Source: Dyella sp. AtDHG13
GTDB taxonomy: Bacteria; Pseudomonadota; Gammaproteobacteria; Xanthomonadales; Rhodanobacteraceae
NCBI RefSeq assembly: GCF_003201105.1
Contig: NZ_QICJ01000012.1
Coordinates: 1-64,000 of the forward strand
Length of the DNA stretch: 64,000 bases
Direction of reading: 5' to 3'
The position numbers and the translations under genes are program-made. The number at the start of each line of letters is the position of its first letter. The stretch's first letter is position 1. This document shows positions 7,326 through 15,144 of the stretch, piece after piece. The notes beneath the pieces are model-generated. The model did no database searches. It was not told the origin of the DNA and worked only from the letters and a program-made list of their open reading frames with translations.

Positions 7326-8675
7326 CTAGGCCAGAATTTCTGCCTGCTTCTCATTGAATTCATCAGACCTCCTTTCAGTCGGGGGATTCAGAAGTCCGTA
7401 TAAGGACTCAAGCAGTTTTCTCTTCTCCTGAAGGTAGTCATGCTTGTTGTAGTGACGCGCCTGCACGCCGCCCAAACCATGCGATTGAAGCTGAGCTAAC
7501 TCAAAGGGCTGGTGCCCAGCTGCGGACAGCCGTGTTTCCACTGTGCGCCGAAGATCACCAACCGCGAAGTCACCCTTTTCTAGCTCCCGTGCCTCTTTCA
7601 TCAGCTCTACGACCGACTGAAGTCGGTGCTGGACTGAATAGTACGAAGCACCACTCTCGCCAGCCGTAACAGTGAAGAGATAAGGCCCGAGCCCCTTGTT
7701 CATCGCTTCCATGGCTTCGATCGCAGCGGGAACTAGTGGAACATCATGGTTCCGGGGGACCTTCCTTCTCCCCTTGGTGTCACGAAGCCGAATCGTCTTG
7801 GTGTCGGCATCGAAATCATCGAGCGTCAGGCGGGCCAGTTGCTCCACGCGCTGGCCTCCAGTCAGAAGATGGAATCGAAGCAACGCTCCCGATTCGTCAT
7901 CCATTTTTTGGATCCGTCGCCAGTATGCCCGCAACTCGTTCAATGACAGCGCTCGTTCCCGGGCCCGCGTGGCACCATCAATCGATATCAAGTTGGCCGC
8001 CGGGTTGCTAGTGATTTTGAGCTCTCGTAGTGCCTGAAGTCCCCGAGCGTCCTGACGAGCCCGCATCGCCGCGTTATACGCTGCAATCAAATAGCTCCTC
8101 AGCTTTGCTGCTTCTCGTATCTTTCCCGCGTTCACGACTAAAGCCACGACACCCAATAAATCGTCTTGGCTGACGCCCATAGCCGGACATTTCCATAGTT
8201 CAGGCCACGGCTTGCGAACGTGATTCTCAAACGTACGCTCGACTGCTCGGGCACTCGGCTTGCGATCGCGCTCGAGTTGCTGGACATACCCGATAAGCAG
8301 GGCCCCCAACGAAGCGGAAGCGAGTGCCGCTGCCGACTCCGCATCACGCTTTCTCTGCTCTTCCAGTCGTTGCCGTTCTCTTTCCTCTTGCTCCTGCAAG
8401 ACATGAAGGTCCCGCGTGACGTTCCGATACTTGGTTGACCATTGATCCGCCAAGATCCGGGCATCATCCAGTGAGAACCCTTTCCCGCTGGAATCCCACT
8501 CACCCAGCGAGAGGACCGACCGGGTCCCGTCACTACCGGTGTACCTGAAGTAAAAAATGACCGGTCCGCTTTTTAGTTTGCGGGCGACCAAGACCCCTCC
8601 CCCTCTCGGCCCACCGTCGCTTACCCACTTCCCTGCCTTCAATGCAGCCAACTTTCTGTAGGTCAACGATGCCAT
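7326..8675 (-). CDS. Tyrosine-type site-specific integrase of the island
   Basis: A 449-residue phage/island integrase. The N-terminal arm resembles the DUF4102-type DNA-binding domain, followed by a charged coiled-coil stretch (about 92-115, rich in E, R and Q), a core-binding domain and a catalytic domain. Catalytic elements: R276 in TGGQRVEQLARL, R376-R377 in GDLRRTVETRL, H399 in LQSHGLGG, H408 in ARHYNKHDY and the nucleophile Y414. The histidine that usually precedes LRR (HDLRRT) is glycine here. The start at 8675 has GGAG 6 bases upstream; an ATG at 8744 is open but weaker. It lies beside the tRNA-Phe fragment at 8846-8894, the expected arrangement for an integrase acting on a tRNA 3' end. 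Confidence 0.93.
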   Translation of the reverse strand: MASLTYRKLAALKAGKWVSDGGPRGGGVLVARKLKSGPVIFYFRYTGSDGTRSVLSLGEWDSSGKGFSLDDARILADQWSTKYRNVTRDLHVLQEQEERERQRLEEQRKRDAESAAALASASLGALLIGYVQQLERDRKPSARAVERTFENHVRKPWPELWKCPAMGVSQDDLLGVVALVVNAGKIREAAKLRSYLIAAYNAAMRARQDARGLQALRELKITSNPAANLISIDGATRARERALSLNELRAYWRRIQKMDDESGALLRFHLLTGGQRVEQLARLTLDDFDADTKTIRLRDTKGRRKVPRNHDVPLVPAAIEAMEAMNKGLGPYLFTVTAGESGASYYSVQHRLQSVVELMKEARELEKGDFAVGDLRRTVETRLSAAGHQPFELAQLQSHGLGGVQARHYNKHDYLQEKRKLLESLYGLLNPPTERRSDEFNEKQAEILA

Positions 8676-8845
8676 CCGAGCTCCAAACGAGAACTTGAGT
8701 CTCTGTAATGGTAGCCGCTCGGTTGCCGTTTGTGATCGGCTCACACTGCACTACTGGAGACCTTGGTGAGCAATATGACCATTTAAATTCAAGCACTTAA
8801 GTTATATTGCAAGACATCGATGCACGACACTGGACTTCTGCTAGA

Positions 8846-8894
8846 GGGATTGAAAATCCCCGTGTCGGCGGTTCGATTCCGTCCCCGGCCACCA
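8846..8894 (+). repeat. tRNA-Phe 3'-end fragment: island attachment site scar
   Basis: The sequence from GGGATTGAAAATCCCC through GGTTCGATTCC to CCCCGGCCACCA is the anticodon arm (GAA loop), variable region, T arm and acceptor 3' side of tRNA-Phe with encoded CCA. The 5' half is missing: no GGCCGGG acceptor strand, D arm or matching spacing exists upstream. Islands that enter at a tRNA 3' end leave such a duplicate at the far side, so this marks the right end of the island; the complete tRNA-Phe should lie beyond the left edge of the window. Confidence 0.8.
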
Positions 8895-8904
8895 CGTTTT
8901 CAAG

Positions 8905-8933
8905 AGCCCGCTTCGCAAGAAGCGGGCTTTTTT
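8905..8933 (+). terminator. Rho-independent terminator (original tRNA-Phe terminator)
   Basis: A 9-bp stem AGCCCGCTT / AAGCGGGCT with a 6-base loop is followed by six T. It lies 10 bases after the CCA of the tRNA-Phe fragment and was probably the terminator of the intact gene before island entry. Confidence 0.85.
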
Positions 8934-9542
8934 GTTTGGCGCGAATGAAAGGCGCAAAGCCTCGTGCCTGGATCGTCCGTAGCCCACGCTCGCGCCATGT
9001 CTATCGTTTGCGACGCGATTGTCGTTGCAATGCGCCCTTCTTATTACTGCAGCGGTCGAGATAATCGCCCGAAGTAAGCGACCCATTCGTGCGGCCAGAC
9101 AAGTTCACACGGAAAAGGATGCGCGCTGCCATTCATGCATGATCGGCGCACGATAAAAATCGATCCAAAAGACGGGTTATTAATAATGAGCGCACGGCCC
9201 TGCGGTCGATATGGATATTCGGACGAATGGCACATGCACGCCCGAAAGTGCATAGTGGCGCGCCTGCGCTGCCACCACACCCGGGCACTTTCTTAATTGA
9301 CCCCGAAGCGAATCCGTCCCTCCATAACCCCGATTGCCGAGAACAAATCGATAACCCAAACATTTTTTTCATTAGCAGCTTTTGTCAAAGCCAGTGCCTG
9401 GCATAAATGGCGGCTTTTGGTTACTCAATAACGGCAAATATGGCGATTTTTCGGCCGCCAGTCACAAGGTTTGTGACGGAGTTGGTGTTACATTCGGGCC
9501 GTTGCTCAATACCTGAGCACATCACCAGCAAAGGGGTCCGTT
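8934..9542. other. Noncoding, relatively AT-rich region with two structured elements
   Basis: No convincing gene is seen on either strand. A nested stem-loop lies at 9244-9292 (GAAAGTGC/GCACTTTC outside GTGGC/GCCAC). TTATTAATAA (9177-9186) is a 10-bp palindrome. GTCACAA-GGT-TTGTGAC (9461-9477) is a perfect 17-base dyad 66 bases before the next gene and may be a regulator site. Base composition is lower in GC than the flanking core genes. Confidence 0.5.
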
Positions 9543-10007
9543 ATGTTGAAAGCCCTCTCTTCCCGCGCATGCCTTTTTGGCGTGCTGGCTCTCGCTTTGT
9601 CGGGGGCCGCCTTCGCCGACCAGCCGCCCGCTTCCGGCCTTGGCCAATCCTGGCCCAATGCATCGGACGTCAGCAGCAGTCCCAACTTCCACGCCTATGT
9701 CTTTACGCTTGGCGGCATCCAGTTCGTCCAGATCAATGATCTGAACGGCAACGTGCTGGGCGCCGTAGGCTCGGCCAATGGGCAATTCATCACGCTGCCG
9801 GTGGGTCGTTTCTCGCAGCTGGTCGCCACCCCGCAGCAGGCTCCGGCGGTGTCGACCACGGCGACACCGACCAGCGCACCGACCACGGTCTATCAGGATA
9901 GTGCGACCACGCTGACGGCCACGCCGTTGAGTGATGGCACGATGCAGCTCAATGCGATGTCAGCCTGCTCGGGCGACCCCGCGCAGTGCAGCACGCACAA
10001 CCGGTAA
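9543..10007 (+). CDS. Small secreted protein of unknown function
   Basis: A 154-residue protein with a clear Sec signal peptide: LKALSSRACLFGVLALALSG, then AAFA before DQ (cleavage about residue 25). The mature part has a hydrophobic, beta-like segment NFHAYVFTLGGIQFVQINDL (about 47-66), then a long Thr/Ala/Pro-rich linker (about 96-130), and two cysteines near the C-terminus (SACSGDPAQCS) that could form a disulphide. I do not recognise a family. It is a single-gene unit between a noncoding region with a 17-base dyad and the convergent MASE1 gene. Confidence 0.75.
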   Translation: MLKALSSRACLFGVLALALSGAAFADQPPASGLGQSWPNASDVSSSPNFHAYVFTLGGIQFVQINDLNGNVLGAVGSANGQFITLPVGRFSQLVATPQQAPAVSTTATPTSAPTTVYQDSATTLTATPLSDGTMQLNAMSACSGDPAQCSTHNR

Positions 10008-10034
10008 GCAGGGGAAACACCGGTCAGCGGCGTG

Positions 10035-11636
10035 TCAAACGCCGCTGATCGTGATGGGATCGAGTAGGAGCAGGCTCACGCGACGGCCATTGGCAAGCGC
10101 ATGCTCGCGGGCGTCACCTTCAAAGGTCATTGCACGGTCGCGGATACCGGACCAACCCATGCCGCTGGTGGACCGCATGACGCGCGGGAGAAGTTCATCC
10201 CAGCGTACATGGGAGGCCGCTTCGGCCTGACCGCGCAGAATGATGCTGACCAGCGCCCAGCGCCGACCGCCTTTTTCGCCACAACGAATGCGCACGACGA
10301 TCTCGCTGACGTTTCGCTTGGCGCAGGCGTCGGCCACCACTTCAACCACCAGGCGATAAATCGCCAGGTGCAGCGTTTGCGACAACCGGCTCAACGGACC
10401 GCGAAGATCGCACCAATAACCCACGCCGGTTTCATCGAGCGCACGAGGGATGGCGCCTTCGCGTAGCGCCGCGGGCAGGCCGCGTTCACGCCAGGACACG
10501 GGATAAAGGCTATCCGCCAGACGGAACAACTGATCCTGCGCGACAAGGGCTTGGCGGTGGTAGCTGCGATCCTCGATCGTCGGCTGCAGGTGGCGGATCC
10601 GCGACATCATCATCGCGAAGCTGGCCTGCACCGTCTCGCGAATCTGCTCCAGCGCCAGCGATGTCGTGCGCAGCTGCATCTCGCCAATGTGGACGTTGCG
10701 CTGGGCAAGCGCCAACGCCATGCGTACATCCATGCGCTCCTGTTCAGCGTGCTGGTTCAGCGCGCCTATGCGTGCGCCCAACAGCAGCATGGACGAAATG
10801 GCGAAAGCGACGATGGCCTCTGCCTGCATGGTCTGCTGGTCGTACGTGGCCGGCATCAGCGCCATCACGGCCAGGCTGGCCGCCGTGCCACCGATCGCCG
10901 CCCCTTGCCAGCCGTGACGCATGGCCAGCCAGACAATGGGAAGGAACATGGCGACCTGCGCGATCTGACGGACGTGGGCAGATTCCAACCCAATCCAGAC
11001 CAGCAGCAACAACGCCGGAATTACCAGGAAAATGCTGTCGAGCACCACCCGATTATCGAGCAGCCGCCCGCCCAACTCGCGCCAGTAAGCGCCCTTGAAC
11101 AACTGGTGAGCGAACAGGACGGTGGGCGTCACCGCAAGGATGCCCAGGTAATTGCCCAGCACCCATTCAACGCCCAGCTTGTCGAAATGCGCGACATAGC
11201 CCGGCGGCAAGTGCATGACCATCATGGACGCGATGTTGTATCCGGTCATGAGGAATGACAGCACCAGCGCGCAGCCGAGCAAGGCACCCATGTTCAAGCT
11301 GTAGCGCGAGGTCATGATTGGCCAGCGCTCGCGCACCAGCCACACCACCGGAGCCATGATCACGATGGCGGGAATGACGTTGAATATGCCCCAGGGAATG
11401 CCCCAGCCCCACTGGTCGATGCACTGGATGGTAATGGGGACCAGTACCGCCATTTCGCCGGCCACCAGCAGAGGCCAGTCGCGATAGCGCGTGAGCAGGA
11501 GCACGGTGAGATGCACGCCGGTCAACAGCACGAAATGCGTGATCGCAACCTGACGGACCAGATAGATCAGCAGCCCGTATGAGACGGCCAAGCCAATGCG
11601 TCGGAACCACGGATTAGCCCACGGTGCATCCAGCAT
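10035..11636 (-). CDS. MASE1-type membrane sensor with degenerate histidine-kinase-like C-terminus
   Basis: A 533-residue protein. Residues about 10-310 form eight or more membrane segments of the MASE1 sensory type, with motifs such as TGVHLTVLLLTRYR. A short coiled coil and linker lead to a C-terminal domain resembling the ATPase part of LytS/NarX-type kinases: IYRLVVEVVADACAKRN sits where the N-box EAxxNxxKH should be and lacks the Asn, and GMGWSGIRDRAMTFEG resembles the G-box GxGLxGxRER. No phospho-acceptor histidine motif (ELHD) is seen. The start at 11636 is chosen for a GGGGGA ribosome site; the frame is open 29 codons upstream. No response regulator is adjacent. It probably signals by contact rather than phosphorylation, but this is inference. 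Confidence 0.75.
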   Translation of the reverse strand: MLDAPWANPWFRRIGLAVSYGLLIYLVRQVAITHFVLLTGVHLTVLLLTRYRDWPLLVAGEMAVLVPITIQCIDQWGWGIPWGIFNVIPAIVIMAPVVWLVRERWPIMTSRYSLNMGALLGCALVLSFLMTGYNIASMMVMHLPPGYVAHFDKLGVEWVLGNYLGILAVTPTVLFAHQLFKGAYWRELGGRLLDNRVVLDSIFLVIPALLLLVWIGLESAHVRQIAQVAMFLPIVWLAMRHGWQGAAIGGTAASLAVMALMPATYDQQTMQAEAIVAFAISSMLLLGARIGALNQHAEQERMDVRMALALAQRNVHIGEMQLRTTSLALEQIRETVQASFAMMMSRIRHLQPTIEDRSYHRQALVAQDQLFRLADSLYPVSWRERGLPAALREGAIPRALDETGVGYWCDLRGPLSRLSQTLHLAIYRLVVEVVADACAKRNVSEIVVRIRCGEKGGRRWALVSIILRGQAEAASHVRWDELLPRVMRSTSGMGWSGIRDRAMTFEGDAREHALANGRRVSLLLLDPITISGV

Positions 11637-12076
11637 GGCGTCCCCCTGTTTGAATAATCCCCTCGCCTGCGCCGGGCAGCTGGCGCAAGCGGCCAATGAC
11701 ATCGGGCGGAGCGTGAAAGCCACGTGAATACGCCCCGGCTAGGTACTTCCACTATCGTAGCGCAGCGCCTCGTTGCAAATGTGCACTAGGTCAAACATTT
11801 CGGCATCGCGTCGTGGATATGGCGGTTCGCCTCTTCGACAAATGCTATGCATGAAACATTCCACTGTTAGCAGCTCTGCCTCAGATTCGCGCGAGACGCA
11901 GGAATCACGCGCCTGTCGCTGATGGCTCCGAACGCGCCATCTCATCGACGCATTCGGAGTCGCACGCACGTCCGTGTTCCGCCGCTGACCTTCCTCGCCT
12001 TTCCGTCAAGCGCATGTGAGCCGTGCCTGGCCGCGCTATCGGAAATGAGCGGCCGAAGATGCCTCATGCTCGACCA
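11637..12076. other. Intergenic region, no gene recognised
   Basis: Between the start of the MASE1 gene and the end of the DUF1045-type gene. Open frames here are short and unlike known proteins. It must hold the promoter of the MASE1 gene; no terminator with a clear T-run was found. Confidence 0.4.
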
Positions 12077-12745
12077 TCAGGCCGCAGAGACTTTTTGCAG
12101 TGCAATTCGCTCCAGCGGCTCGAATGCCGCCCCGGGTGAGGATTCGACGCAGAGCGTCAGTGCGTCGATGCGGGCCGTCGGCAACATCGATGCCCGAAGC
12201 GAGAGCCAGCGTTGCAGCGCGCGTTCTTCCTCCACGGAAGCCGGCGCCGAGAGCGTCATATGGAAACGATAGCGTTCAAACACGTAGGGATATCCGTAAC
12301 GACCAAGATAGTGGGTTTCGATGGCGTCGAGGCCTGAGGCGCGACGCTGGAAATCGGTCTCCGCCAGCGGCAGCCGCAGCGGCTCGACCGCTTCGACACA
12401 GGCGGCGGCGAGGGCATTCACCGCCTTGCAGTCACCCAGTGGACGGAGCGCGGGGAACCCCGCCAGGCGAGCGCAACGCAAGGCAAGGTTGATGGGTGCA
12501 TGCGCTCGCGCCACCGCTTGCAGGGTCCGGCGCAGGTCGCTCAGATCCACATCGGGCGACAGCGTGAAGGGCGAGCGCAGCGTGGCGTGCCAACCGTAAC
12601 GGCGCACGTCCGCCAGCATGGCGTTCCAGCGGGCGAGCGCAATGCCGGGAATGCCGTTGGTGGCCAGCTCCCTGCTCAACCAGTCGCGCCCCAGGGCCGC
12701 CAGCGCGCTTGCCGGCGCGGGGCAGAAATAGACCGCGTAACGCAT
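12077..12745 (-). CDS. DUF1045-type 2H phosphoesterase-like protein
   Basis: A 222-residue protein beginning MRYAVYFCPAPASALAALGR, the opening of DUF1045 proteins associated with phosphonate metabolism in other bacteria (PhnN-linked). Two H-x-T-L motifs characteristic of 2H phosphoesterases are visible, WHATLRSPF (about residue 56) and RFHMTLSA (about 168). The two histidines should line an active site acting on a cyclic or phosphodiester bond. No phosphonate genes lie nearby, so the substrate is unknown. The frame is open far upstream, but the start at 12745 matches the family N-terminus. Confidence 0.85.
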   Translation of the reverse strand: MRYAVYFCPAPASALAALGRDWLSRELATNGIPGIALARWNAMLADVRRYGWHATLRSPFTLSPDVDLSDLRRTLQAVARAHAPINLALRCARLAGFPALRPLGDCKAVNALAAACVEAVEPLRLPLAETDFQRRASGLDAIETHYLGRYGYPYVFERYRFHMTLSAPASVEEERALQRWLSLRASMLPTARIDALTLCVESSPGAAFEPLERIALQKVSAA

Positions 12746-13254
12746 CAGCCGCCGACCATCGATGTTCGCGGTGCGCACGAAGGCCATTGGCCGATCCAGC
12801 AGCGCGCTGACGACTTGAAGCGCGGAGACACACTGGCCTGCGCGCTGATCGCGCCGCACGTATCCTGTCCGCCAATCACGTTGTCGACCGGCACGTTGCC
12901 GGCCTGCCCCCGCTGAGCCATGCCCAGTCCTCGTGTTCGCTGTCCCCTGCCCCGGCCCGCGACCATGGCGTGCGCATTCTCCTCGGGCCAAGTCCCCTAG
13001 CTAACTAAACCTGTGTGACAAGACGGGGAATCCATGGCGGCCCAAGGCCAGGCGTCCCGCCCGCGCTTCCGGCATCGCCGGCAACGCGTGTGCGGCAGAC
13101 AGGAGGCGCAGTTGAGCATGGCCGCCGCGGGCGTAACGCGATGGAATGGGCAGAACGGAGTGAAGGCGAACCCGCATGGACACGGCGAGAAGACATTCAC
13201 GAGAGCGACGTGATGCGACGCCCGGGACCGGTCACCGGGCGCCACGACGACGCA
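12746..13254. other. Intergenic region, no gene recognised
   Basis: About 500 bases of GC-rich sequence. Open frames here are extensions or shadows of the neighbouring phasin and DUF1045 genes. No RNA gene, terminator or repeat was identified. Confidence 0.4.
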
Positions 13255-13683
13255 TCAGGTCGTCGGATGGAACTTGCCCCAGGGAGAAAGGATGTCCTTC
13301 CAAGGCTCGGACAGGCCCATGTCGCCCACGCTGCCAAGCGCACGGGCGGTGTCCTTCTGCCAGGTCTGCACCGCGTCCTGTAGGCCCTGCGCGAAATGCG
13401 CCTGCACGTTGGCGGCGATCTGGTTGGTGACGTTGGCATCGCCCATGCGCTGCTGCAGCTGGCGCCAGAAGGCGTCGGCCGGCATCGATGCCAGCGCCGC
13501 CCAGTCCTGCGCCTTGATGAGGTGCTCGACGCGCGCCTGCTGTTCCGCGATGCCATCGTCCATGGCGCGGGTGGACAGCTCCAGCCACTTCTTCCAGTTC
13601 TCCATCACCAGCTTGTTCACGCGCAGCTGAAACTCGGTGTTGGCCTTGTACAGGCTCAACGGAAGATCGCTCGGGGTAGCCAT
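13255..13683 (-). CDS. Phasin-family protein
   Basis: A 142-residue, largely helical protein without a signal peptide. The segment LYKANTEFQLRVNKLVMENW followed by amphipathic heptads and DAVQTWQKDTARAL fits the phasin family, amphipathic proteins that coat polyhydroxyalkanoate granules or act as helical chaperones. No PHA synthase is in the window, so a granule role is not shown. Start at 13683; single-gene unit. Confidence 0.75.
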   Translation of the reverse strand: MATPSDLPLSLYKANTEFQLRVNKLVMENWKKWLELSTRAMDDGIAEQQARVEHLIKAQDWAALASMPADAFWRQLQQRMGDANVTNQIAANVQAHFAQGLQDAVQTWQKDTARALGSVGDMGLSEPWKDILSPWGKFHPTT

Positions 13684-13930
13684 GTCTTGCCCTCGTTGGG
13701 TGATCTCTTTCGATCGCGCCGCCGCGCCCTCCGGCGACGGCCTCGCTCAGGCGCCACCGCGGCGCCGGCAGCCACTATGAACCGGCCACACGACGGAAGC
13801 ATGAACCCGCGCGCCTCAACGAAATGTGTGGCCCGCACTCACCGCGGTTCAGCCCGCGGTTCGAAAGTGTTCACCACGAGTTGTTTTTGTCGCCACAACA
13901 CTCAAGGCTCCCCAGCAACGAGGCACTCCC

Positions 13931-14353
13931 ATGAAGACCTTGGCTTCCTCGACCCTCATGATCGCCTTGGCTCTGTCCGGCACGGCCATGGCGCAGGAGG
14001 CACTGACCGAGCATCAGGTGCAGACGCAACTGGAGCAGCAGGGCTACCGCAAGGTGCACGACCTGGCGTTCCACGATGGTGTATGGACGGCCAAGGCACG
14101 CAGCGCCGACGACCGCAGCGTGGACCTGCGCATCGATCCGCGTACCGGTGAGGTATTTCCGGACAAGCAGGTGCCGCGCCTGAGCGAGGCGGATATCCGG
14201 GCGCAGCTGTCGACGCAGGGCTATACCCATGTGCGCGACGTGGACTACAGGAATGGCGTGTGGACGGCCAAGGCGGACAACCCGGCCGGCAAGGGCGTTG
14301 CCCTGCAGCTGGATCCGCAGACGGGCCGCATCATCGGCACCGACAGGCATTGA
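13931..14353 (+). CDS. Exported PepSY-like protein with two tandem repeats
   Basis: A 140-residue protein with signal peptide (KTLASSTLMIALALSGTAMA, cleaved before QE). The mature part is two copies of a roughly 50-residue unit: TEHQVQTQLEQQGY...DGVWTAKA...DLRIDPRTGEVF and SEADIRAQLSTQGY...NGVWTAKA...ALQLDPQTGRII. The pattern helix - GY - V - GVWTAKA - DPxTG resembles PepSY domains, found in periplasmic inhibitors and proteins of envelope stress. The start at 13931 has GAGG 8 bases upstream. The exact partner is unknown. Confidence 0.8.
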   Translation: MKTLASSTLMIALALSGTAMAQEALTEHQVQTQLEQQGYRKVHDLAFHDGVWTAKARSADDRSVDLRIDPRTGEVFPDKQVPRLSEADIRAQLSTQGYTHVRDVDYRNGVWTAKADNPAGKGVALQLDPQTGRIIGTDRH

Positions 14354-14397
14354 CGCCTGGGGCGGGCATCACCGGAAAACCCACGGTTTCGCTTCCC

Positions 14398-14430
14398 CAA
14401 AAAAACAGGTGCGGCCCGGAGGCCGCACCT
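14398..14430 (-). terminator. Rho-independent terminator of the HU-type gene
   Basis: A perfect 10-bp stem AGGTGCGGCC / GGCCGCACCT (14407-14416, 14421-14430) with CGGA loop; read on the minus strand it is followed by a G/T then a run of T (A at 14399-14405 on the plus strand). It lies 30 bases past the stop of the gene at 14460. Confidence 0.85.
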
Positions 14431-14459
14431 GATACGCATGCTCTAGTGCAACGTCACGC

Positions 14460-14852
14460 TCAGAGAGCGGCGTCCTTGAGCTTCTTCAGCGCGCGGATCT
14501 TCAGCTTCACCGTGGCCGGCTTGGCAGCGAACCACTGTTCTTCCTTGGTGAAGGGGTTGATGCCCTTGCGCTTCGGCTTGGCCGGAACGTTCACGGCGGT
14601 GATCTTCAGCAGGCCCGGCATGGTGAAGTGGCCGGCACCCTTCTTGTGCACCGAACCGGTCACGGCAGCCTCGAGGGAGGCCAGCACCGCGCGCACGTCC
14701 TTGGCGACCACGCCGCTGGTTTCAGCGATATGGGCGACCAGGCCGGACTTGCCCAGCGCTTCCTTGATCGGCTTGTGAACGACCGCCTTGGCGGCCTTCG
14801 GAGCTGCCTTCGGTGCGGCCTTCTTCTTTGCTGCTGTTTTTGCCTTCGCCAT
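14460..14852 (-). CDS. HU/IHF-family DNA-binding protein with basic Lys/Ala N-terminal extension
   Basis: A 130-residue nucleoid protein. Residues 1-30 are a Lys/Ala-rich, histone-H1-like extension (AKAKTAAKKKAAPKAAPKAA), and about 33-125 form an HU fold (VHKPIKEALGKSGLVAHIAE, GVVAKDVRAVLASLEAAV, GKGINPFTKEEQ-like arm). Standard HU is about 90 residues, so the extension is extra. The start at 14852 has a GGGGAA ribosome site; the longer frame up to 15041 contains no family sequence. A strong terminator follows. It should bind DNA broadly; gene-specific roles cannot be read here. Confidence 0.88.
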   Translation of the reverse strand: MAKAKTAAKKKAAPKAAPKAAKAVVHKPIKEALGKSGLVAHIAETSGVVAKDVRAVLASLEAAVTGSVHKKGAGHFTMPGLLKITAVNVPAKPKRKGINPFTKEEQWFAAKPATVKLKIRALKKLKDAAL

Positions 14853-15144
14853 ACATTTCCCCGTGGTAATCGGTATGAGGTGGTGTTTGATGCCTCTCGG
14901 CATGCGGAATGTATGGCATGCCAGCCCGTTACGCCAAGCTGCAAGACGGAAAAAATGCAGTTTTTTTTCGATATCGGCCTCCCCGGGGTGAAGAAAGTCA
15001 CGCTCGAGCCCGGCGGAGGCCTGTTTTTCAGGGGTTTTCATGCGCCCGGCGAGCCCTGCGCCTCTTGCGCGCTGCGATCGGCTATGGACCGGCGGCGGCG
15101 GCCGTCTCTACTATCGAGGCTCGTTTCCACCCCAGGTGCTGTCC

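Noticed and set aside
8819-8894. A complete tRNA-Phe ending at 8894
   Set aside because: The 5' acceptor strand GGCCGGG and D arm are absent at the required distance; only the 3' half matches.
13197-14151. Overlapping frames of 118-251 codons around the phasin gene
   Set aside because: All are alternative-frame readings of the phasin region; the translations are Arg/Ser-rich and end arbitrarily.
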